A stretch of 64,000 bases of DNA. Origin: Eucalyptus grandis (Eukaryota; Streptophyta; Magnoliopsida; Myrtales; Myrtaceae). Positions 57,631-64,000 of the stretch are shown here, piece after piece. Numbering within the stretch: position 1 is the first letter of the stretch; every line of letters starts with the position of its first letter. The stretch spans positions 23,304,520-23,368,519 of the forward strand of contig NC_052615.1 of NCBI RefSeq assembly GCF_016545825.1. The letters are read 5' to 3'. The notes under the pieces are model-generated. The model ran no database searches and was not told the origin of the DNA. It was given only the letters and a program-made list of their open reading frames with translations. A program made the translations under genes and the position numbers.

Positions 57631-58937
57631 ATAATAATGCTAATAACTTTTATTTGATAATTGTAAATACATCTTATTAAAATTTATTTGCTATCTTTGG
57701 ATATACAAACAAATTTAACAAGTCTTATTAATTATCAACCATCATGTTCATGAATTATAAGAAAATAATTAACCTTTGAGTTAATCCCTAAGTTCTTATA
57801 ATAAATGAACTTCAATATGCCCATAACTCCAATAATGATATAAAACATATCAATTTCATATATAGCATCAATTAATCATGGGTAATTGTATAAAACAATT
57901 TACAATATCAAAAAATTCAAAAGACTTCAAGGTTTGGCTACTTTGGTTACTAACAAACCATGCATAATATGAATTTTTAATATTGCAAAATATAAATATT
58001 TACCAAATTGCACACAAGGATAAAACGTAATCAAAGCATAAAAGCAAAATCGTAAAAACATAATTCCATTAGGGCAAAATCATAAATTTATAATCTAGGG
58101 GCAAAATGGTAAATAATCAGCAAGGGCAGAATCATAATTATAAATAAACATGGGCAGAAAAATAAAATAAAATAAAAAAACGGCACCACGGTACGTCAAG
58201 TGCGTGCACGCACGCCGCAACTGCCGCGTGCATGGGTTCCACGCGCGCAACAGTTGAGCGCGAGTGAGAGTGTGTGGCGTGTGGGTACACGCACCTGCAA
58301 CTGCAGTGAGCGCAGGAGGCCCACGCGCCTTCTTCCTCGCGCCCAGAAACGATTTCCACTGGTTTTTGCCGTTCTTCCGTCGCAGTTTCGCCAACATTTC
58401 TTCTCCGGCAGCCCATCCCAGACACAAATAAATAATGGGTTTTGAAGAACATGCCGGCACGACCACATGGGTTAAAGTTTCGGAGAAAATGACCAAGAAA
58501 TTGGCCCCAAATCAAAGCAAAATTTCTCCTAACACAAAACCTCCACCACCGCCGCTTCCGCCACTCGATTAGCCTCTAACGAACACCGATATACCGGAAA
58601 AACTCATGGCTAATGTTCCTCATGGCACTGCGACCGTATGGGTCCGAAACCATGCGATGGGTCGCCGGATTTTGCCCGGAATCGAAGAGTTTCTATCTTG
58701 CCCTTAAAACTCCGAATTTCTCCATTTTTGTCCTTAAAATTCCGAATTACTCCATTTTCGTCCTTTTCTCCATAAAAACATTCCATCATTCGGATTTTCC
58801 TTAACAGAACCCTCCAAAAACATTTTAACAACAACAAATAGTACGAACAGGATCGTTCAACGAATCATCATACATAAATCGTAATATTTCTTTAAACGGA
58901 AAAATCATGAGATTATAAACCACGCTATGATACCAAC
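57481..58937 (-). other. Copia-3 long leader with AT microsatellite and GC-rich tract
   Basis: Between the 5' LTR and gag lie about 1.46 kb without coding similarity: (TA)n at 57597-57628, an AT-rich part to about 58170, and a GC-rich part (58180-58450) rich in CGCGC and GTGCACGC motifs. Frames over the GC-rich part are open on both strands but unrelated to any family I know. A repeated TTCCGAATTnCTCCATTTT motif occurs at about 58712-58758. Confidence 0.6.
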
Positions 58938-59352
58938 TATTAGATATTGATATAATTCTTAATGCGGAAATTCATAACAAATCAATGATCTTTGATCTTC
59001 ATGATTTTCATAAATAGATGAAGACATACTTTTATTCATAGCTTTACCGTAGAACTTGAACCAAAAGAAGAAATCCGATTTCTCTCCCTTAACCCACTAT
59101 ACTTTAATGTATTCAATTGATGGAGGAGAGAATACCTAATTCATTTCTGTTATTGTTGTTCATTGTGGGTGGAGAGAGGACCGGACTCTATTTATATGTT
59201 TGTTGAAAATGTGCCTTCCATCAAAGCGATATACCCTTTCATTTTATTAGAGTCGCAACTTTTCGTAACCAATAATTATTTATTTTATAGTATTTCAATA
59301 ATTATTAAACCATATAATAAATCATATCATGTGGGTCACAATAATTCTTATA
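58938..59352 (-). repeat. Copia-3 5' LTR
   Basis: 415 bp. Both termini carry a G-to-A type change (TA rather than TG at the start, TA at the end), in line with age. Confidence 0.9.
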
Positions 59353-59357
59353 CCGCC

Positions 59358-60013
59358 TACCAAAGTTGCTGGCATCGCTGTTCACTCGCCCCCAGACGGT
59401 CGTGCCATCCTTGCTCCGCCCAGGGATCCTTCTCGGCAGCTCTCTCTTCTCCAAGCGGAAGCCGAACACCACCAGACCGCATAATTTTTTCAGTTCCCTT
59501 TGCACCTTGAGGCCTACCACCAAGGGAACAATCTCATTCTATTGACAGGTCTCTGTTTGATTGATGAAAAGGAAACGTGAGTCTACCTTCCTTCGATGTT
59601 TTTCTATGGTTGCTTTGAAGCCACGGTTGAATACCTTCGTCCTTATCGTGGCTAAAAGCTTATGTGGTCTTGCCCATGTTTCCTTCGCTAGGTATTCATA
59701 TTCATCCCTTTGTACGCAACAGATTAGTATTTGCTGACCTCGGTATCTATCCAGAACCACGTACCTCACTTTTCATACCGTTAAATACGTTGTTCAGTCA
59801 TCAATACCGGTGGTCGGTCAGCTTTGTTTGTGTGCTGTTCCAGTCATATGAGGGCATATATTAGCGTAAGAGTGCATCATGTTTTCCATTGTGTTGACTC
59901 TTCACCAAATCAACGTTGTAATAATCTCATGAGACATCTGAATTATCTCTTGTTCTCTTTCTTAATTAGGTGTGTAAGGGAGATTTTACTTGAGGTTGAA
60001 AGCGACAGTTTCA
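59358..60013. other. Region upstream of the PILS remnant
   Basis: No gene found. A CT-rich segment (59430-59460) and a possible splice acceptor TTTTTTCAG at 59484-59492 would suit a 5' untranslated exon boundary of the PILS gene, but nothing proves it. Confidence 0.3.
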
Positions 60014-62034
60014 ATGGGTGTTCTCGATCTGTTCATCGTGGCCTTAATGCCAGTTCTGAAAGTACTCTTGGTCACTGCTGCTGGCTCACTTCTCGCGATG
60101 GACCCTGTAAATCTGTTGGGGCACGACGCAAAGCAACACATGAATAATGTGAGTTCTCCTGTGCACTCGCTTCATTTTGAAGTAATTCTTCTCTCTTCAG
60201 CATCCTCATATCACTAACTTCATTTTTCGATAAGTATTTCGTGGAATAATTACCTCCTTTTGTCCTGACAACTTAGCGAACAGCCACTGTCAAAGTTATA
60301 ACATCTCAGTTGAACACTCATGTCAATAATCTTTCTTGAGCGACTTGAACTTCATGTTTTTCACCTCGTTTGAGGTTGATGCCACTTCAAGAGCACTCTT
60401 GTAAAGTTTCCTTTTATTCTGCACTTCTGAAAAACTGTATGTGCCAATTTCCCTCGAGGAGATGATAGTAAATTGGTAGATACTTGTTTCTCTAAAATAC
60501 CGAGAGTAGACATAAAATTTTAAAACTTCCAAAGACTTCTTTAGTGATTGTATGCTTTGTTCAACAATGATGGGAAATAGAAGAGATGTTGGCTAGTCTG
60601 CAATTTCCAAATGGTCAACATCAATACATGTGAAAAGATAATAATAAGAGGGACATCTTTCAAGTGCTTCAAGGCCTTTCTATTTTTGTAAGGAAGCTGT
60701 TTCAGGTTTCATGGTAGGCAATCAATAGGTCATTGCTTGATAATCCTCTAGAAATTTTGCTTACAAAATTGTGGAATTACTGGCAGGCAAGGAATAGGTC
60801 AGTTTTGCTGTCTCTGCATTCACAATTAAATTGGTACTGAACGCATCTTCCTCCCCCTTTCCTTTTACCCCCATTTCTAGGTTTGTTCTTCGCCTTTGCG
60901 TTTGTGTTGGCATCTGATAAGAATAAAGCCGAATGGACTGCATGTTATCCGAGGGTCCTTAATGGCCATACGTCTACTGATTTGATTATTCATGAGCAGT
61001 TAGTGTTCTACGTATTCAGTCTGTCATGATAGCAAGCCACTTGGCCAACACAGTTACACTCAGCAGTTTGGTTGCTCTGTGAGTTACCCTTCGAAGCTTC
61101 TGAAAACATCCTAGTACAAGTGATGATGAAATCTCTGTAGTTTAATTGTTTTAGACGGTTCATGCCGGTGACCATTCTTCTCACATTCATCACTGGCTTC
61201 GCTCTCGCTTGGGTACCAATGAAACTCTCAAAGACTCCCCGGTATCTCTGAAGCCTTGTCATCGGTTGCTGTGCAGCAGGCGTATGTGTATGGAAGATAT
61301 GGCGGACTGAGAAGATTACGATTTTTCAAATCCACAAAGCATATTACTTGAAGTGATATGATCCTTGTGAAATTCGGTTCCCCTCTTATGAATTTACGAT
61401 TTACCACTTCAATTCATTGTTCATTGTTCTTAGGAAACTTGGGAAACATGCTCTTGATTATAATTCCCACTGTTTGCACCGAGAAATATAGTCCATTTGG
61501 AGATTCATCCACCTGCTCTACTTATGGCGAGGCGTATGCTTCCCTGGCTATGGCGGTATTCCTTTCTATCATACTTTTGTCCTTTTCGTTATATTCCTCC
61601 AACCATACTTTAAAGTAGCCAACGTCCGACGATCAAATTGCCGTAAGTGGTGGATACTCCAAGTAATATAATTGCTCTGTCTTATCCACATGTTGGTCAC
61701 GAAGAGACAGATCAAACTACCAATGAAAAGTATGTCAACATTTACCAAAACTTGCATTTATTTGCTTCTTTTAGTTCTCTATGCAGTCCCTTTCATCTCG
61801 GTCATTGAATGTCTCAATTTTCATTTTCAGAGGGCGCTTTATACACATTGTCCTATGGGAACACACTCGTGAGGATATCTGCAGAGAAGAGACCTGAAGA
61901 AGCGGACTCGAAGGACTCCACAGCGAGCCTAAATGCTGATGGAGTTACTAAAGGTGGACTTCCAGCTATCATCGCAGAACCATTACGTGTTCCAAAGGAT
62001 TCTCCAAGCCCTAGGGACTGCATTATGTTGGCGG
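60014..62034 (+). pseudogene. PILS (PIN-LIKES) auxin-carrier family pseudogene, exons 1-5
   Basis: PILS proteins are endoplasmic-reticulum membrane carriers of the auxin efflux carrier superfamily. Five exons match the N-terminal half. Exon 1 (60014-60148) reads MGVLDLFIVALMPVLKVLL and HDAKQHMNN. Exon 2 (61000-61078) has LVFYVFS then ASHLANTVTLSSLVAL after a 1-base loss near 61020. Exon 3 (61155-61279) has RFMPVTILLTFITGFALAWV, a TGA at 61249-61251, and SLVIGCCAAG. Exon 4 (61434-61555) has GNLGNMLLIIIPTVC, SPFGDSSTCSTYGEAYASLA. Exon 5 (61831-62034) has GALYTLSY then LVRISAEKRPEEADSK. Splice sites are GT-AG except a GC donor at 61280. Exon 5 is one base out of phase with exon 4. The second half (the loop end and last transmembrane helices) is absent from the window. 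Frameshift plus stop make it non-functional. Confidence 0.88.
60149..60999 (+). other. PILS intron 1
   Basis: It begins GTGAGTTCTCC after AAT AAT and ends ATGAGCAG. It is AT-rich with no inserted element recognised. Confidence 0.75.
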
Positions 62035-62090
62035 GTAAAGTCAAACATTTTGAAGGGTTTTCTTTGTAATTTCTATTTTGAGCAAAAGTG

Positions 62091-62377
62091 CACTCCAACT
62101 GCCAAAACTTGACACAAGTTAATACTTAAGTACCAAAATCCAAAAGATATACTTAAGTGCCACTTTTTGTTAAAATTAGACATTTAAGTGCTAATTACAG
62201 CGAGACTTGTCAAAAATTTGACGTGACATAATTTTAATAATAAAGCTGGTCTACCTAACTCGCTTGAATGTCCACTTAGCAATGCTAGACCCAAAACAAT
62301 GTTGTTTTGCCCCCAAATTTGATTTTCAATATAAATACTAATTAAATTAAAACAAAAAACTAAAATTTTAAAATTTT

Positions 62378-62412
<35 letters not shown>

Positions 62413-62915
62413 AAGGTAGACGGTGACGACAGGGTAGCAACAATGGTGAGGGCCGTAGAGGCCCTCGCTGATTTGCTGCCCTCCTACTTTTCTGAAAATT
62501 TAGTTTTTTAATTTAATTTAGTTAATATTTATATTAAGAATCAAATTTGGACCAAAACAACATTGTCTTGGGCTATCTAGCCACGCCAACACCACATAGA
62601 TAATTTTTTTAAAAGAAGTGCCACATCATTTAATTTAGTTTAATTGATATTTAATTTAAAAATCAAATTTAAGGGCAAAATGACATAGTTTTGGGCTTAT
62701 CTAGTCACAATAGTGCCACGTGGATAATTTTTTTTTTTAAATAATTGCACATCAATAAAAAAAAAATGTCGTCAAAAAATACAACATCAACAATTTAGCT
62801 GGAAATTTTCACCATTGGCACTTAAATGTTCCTTCCTTCTCCGATTTTGACACTTTTGTGTATCTTCTAGAAGTTTTGGCACTCTCACCCATGCCAAGTT
62901 TTGGCACTTGGAGTA
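62091..62915. mobile_element. Non-autonomous inverted-repeat element, ~0.83 kb
   Basis: Terminal inverted repeats: left CACTCCAACTGCCAAAACTT (62091 onward), and the right end read on the minus strand TACTCCAAGTGCCAAAACTT (ending 62891-62915). Inside, a second inverted pair (62290-62350 versus 62505-62575, around AAACAATGTTGTTTTG / CAAAACAACATTGTC) makes a fold-back. A (GA)n run at 62381-62410 sits in the centre. No transposase is encoded. MULE or fold-back type is likely; no target duplication was identified. Confidence 0.7.
62381..62410. repeat. (GA)n microsatellite
   Basis: A 30-bp GA run in the centre of the inverted-repeat element. Confidence 0.97.
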
Positions 62916-62929
62916 TCCAAGACTCATAA

Positions 62930-64000
62930 ATTTTCTTTTAGGTTAAAAGCTACACTTTATATCAACAATAGTTAAACACTAATCATCAAAGGGGTAGGAA
63001 AAAAATAGAGAGAAAAGAAAAAGAGAGAAGAAAAGGTGAGTTTTTCTTTGGGAGTGTTCTCAATCTCTTTGTGTCCTCATTTTAAGAGAAGATTATCATT
63101 ATATTCTAACTTCCTTTAAAGACCAGTAGATTCACAGAATGTTTCTGCGCGGAGACGTAGCCTAAGTTTGAGTGAACTTCGATTACAAATTTCCTAGTAT
63201 ATTCTCATAATTATGTTCTTTTATGTTCTTGTGTCATTCTAGAATCAGTGTTCAATTCCTAACAGTTGGTATAAGAGTCTAGGGTGGCTAATCGAGAAAA
63301 TCAAGGGTTTTTCGATAACGTTCGATTGAAAGCAAAAAGCATGACAGGAGATAAAAATCAAATTTGATAAATTTGATGGGTAGGATTTTGGATGGTGGAA
63401 ACTCCAAATTGAGGACTATCTTTATCAAAAATATCTCTATGCATTACTTGAGGGTTGAAAATCTAAGATCGTAGAAGTGGACAGCAAAATCAGGATGGAA
63501 AGTTCTTGATCAAAAGGCATTAGGTGTGATTCATCTAAAACTAACGAAAAAGATAGGATACCACATTACGAAAGCAAAAATTGCAAAAGAATCCATGAAT
63601 ATTCTAATGAATATTTATGAGAACTCGTTCACATCAAATCATATATTTTTGTTGAAGAAATTAGTTAATATTTACCTAACAAAGGATCTATGGCAGAGCA
63701 TGTTAATAGTTTCATTAGTTGGAATCCGCAAGCATAAATATAAATATGAAGCTCCAAGCTTTATTATTTTTGTGTTCCCTTTTAGAAAGCTATAACACCG
63801 TAGTGTAGGAATTCTGAGCATCATGAAGGATGATTTGACTCTAGATGATGCTATGAGTAGCATCATGAAGGAAGAGATGCGTAGGAAAGTCTCAGGTGTA
63901 GATAATTTTTCAACATCTGCATATTTAACAGCACTAGCAGTGGAAAATCGTGGGAGAAGTAAAAATAGAGGAAAATTCAGTAGGAGTGGCAAGTCACAAT
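62930..64000 (+). mobile_element. Copia-6: copia element of the Copia-2 family, 5' part, runs off the window
   Basis: A truncated LTR (about 62930-63264, ending TCCTAACA) aligns with the Copia-2 LTR from its ~60th base on. A degenerate primer site TTGGTATAAGAGTCTAGG follows at 63265-63282, with a change from TGGTATCAGAGC. Gag starts in the same place as in Copia-2 (frame with LTKKIGYHITKAKIAKESMN, IYENSFTSNHIFLLKKLVN at 63526-63795; a second piece DLTLDDAMSSIM near 63830). The zinc knuckle and pol would lie beyond 64000. Confidence 0.85.
63360..64000 (+). pseudogene. Copia-6 gag, frameshifted and cut by the window end
   Basis: It is similar to the Copia-2 Gag over its length: DFGWWKLQIEDYLYQKYLYA in a broken frame at 63390-63440, then KKIGYHITKAKIAKESMNIL and LLKKLVNIYL, then EEMRRKVSG near 63870-63900. 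Two or more frameshifts are present, near 63455, 63520 and 63690. Confidence 0.82.

Larger units (their letters stand above)
52578..59352 (-). mobile_element. Copia-3: Ty1/copia retrotransposon
   Basis: A 6,775-bp minus-strand element. LTRs are 52578-52992 (3') and 58938-59352 (5'), 415 bp each, clearly similar but with many substitutions. Flanks CTGCC (52573-52577) and CCGCC (59353-59357) form a 5-bp duplication with one mismatch. In element sense a purine tract CAAGTGGGAGAA precedes the 3' LTR, and a primer-site-like TTGGTATCATAGCGTGG follows the 5' LTR, with a mismatch to the usual TGGTATCAGAGC. The gag-pol order is copia. The 5' leader is unusually long (58937 to about 57480). Confidence 0.9.

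Noticed and set aside
58095..58515. Four overlapping frames in the GC-rich Copia-3 leader
   Set aside because: Open on both strands because of composition; none matches a family I know.
59664..60147. Alternative frames overlapping PILS exon 1
   Set aside because: The PILS frame from 60014 matches the family from its first Met and ends at a good splice donor; the other frames do not match anything.

Overview
This window looks like a heterochromatic or gene-poor stretch of a plant nuclear genome, very probably a eudicot. It is AT-rich and packed with nested LTR retrotransposons that use a plant initiator-Met tRNA primer site. It also holds a plant L1-type LINE, a miniature TRIM retroelement, a Tourist-like MITE and fold-back elements. 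The only host-gene remnants are two plant-specific families, a glutamate receptor-like channel (GLR) and a PIN-LIKES (PILS) carrier, and both are broken. I see no intact host gene, no rRNA or tRNA gene and no CRISPR. Genus cannot be fixed from the sequence; Myrtales is only a weak guess.

Layout. 1-4188: decayed non-coding DNA with a complete TRIM element (1573-2063). 4194-9395: Copia-1, minus strand, with identical 105-bp LTRs and a perfect 5-bp target duplication, yet frameshifted gag-pol; its leader is an unusual GC-rich tandem repeat. 9396-14900: non-coding DNA with a ~970-bp tandem duplication (10936-12872) and two adjacent minisatellites (12907-13461). 15430-35735: an old Tat-like Ty3/gypsy element (minus strand) split inside its integrase by a Tekay/Del-like gypsy element (15881-34252). 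That element itself carries a solo LTR of its own family (18043-21245), a Tourist-like MITE (22788-23041) and a near full-length LINE (23667-29293). 36590-45455: one GLR exon interrupted by Copia-2 (36909-45338), whose reverse transcriptase is interrupted by another solo gypsy LTR (40559-44025). 45960-49360: two further decayed copia fragments. 49360-52577: low-complexity DNA, GC-rich repeats, a fold-back element and a 62-bp minisatellite. 52578-59352: Copia-3 (minus strand), inserted in that minisatellite. 60014-62034: first five exons of a PILS pseudogene. 62091-62915: a fold-back element with terminal inverted repeats. 62930-64000: the 5' part of a copia copy related to Copia-2, running off the window.

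Order of events. For five insertions (gypsy into Tat integrase, LINE into gypsy integrase, MITE into gypsy integrase, Copia-2 into GLR, solo LTR into Copia-2 RT), removing the insert and one copy of the target duplication brings the two flanks back into register with the interrupted protein family. This gives an internally checked nesting history. The genes do not work together as a pathway; the window is a record of repeated transposition and decay. I found no convincing undescribed biological system. The most notable points are the two disrupted host genes, the TRIM, the GC-rich repeat leader of a very young copia copy, and a perfect 21-bp hairpin inside the gypsy integrase remnant.
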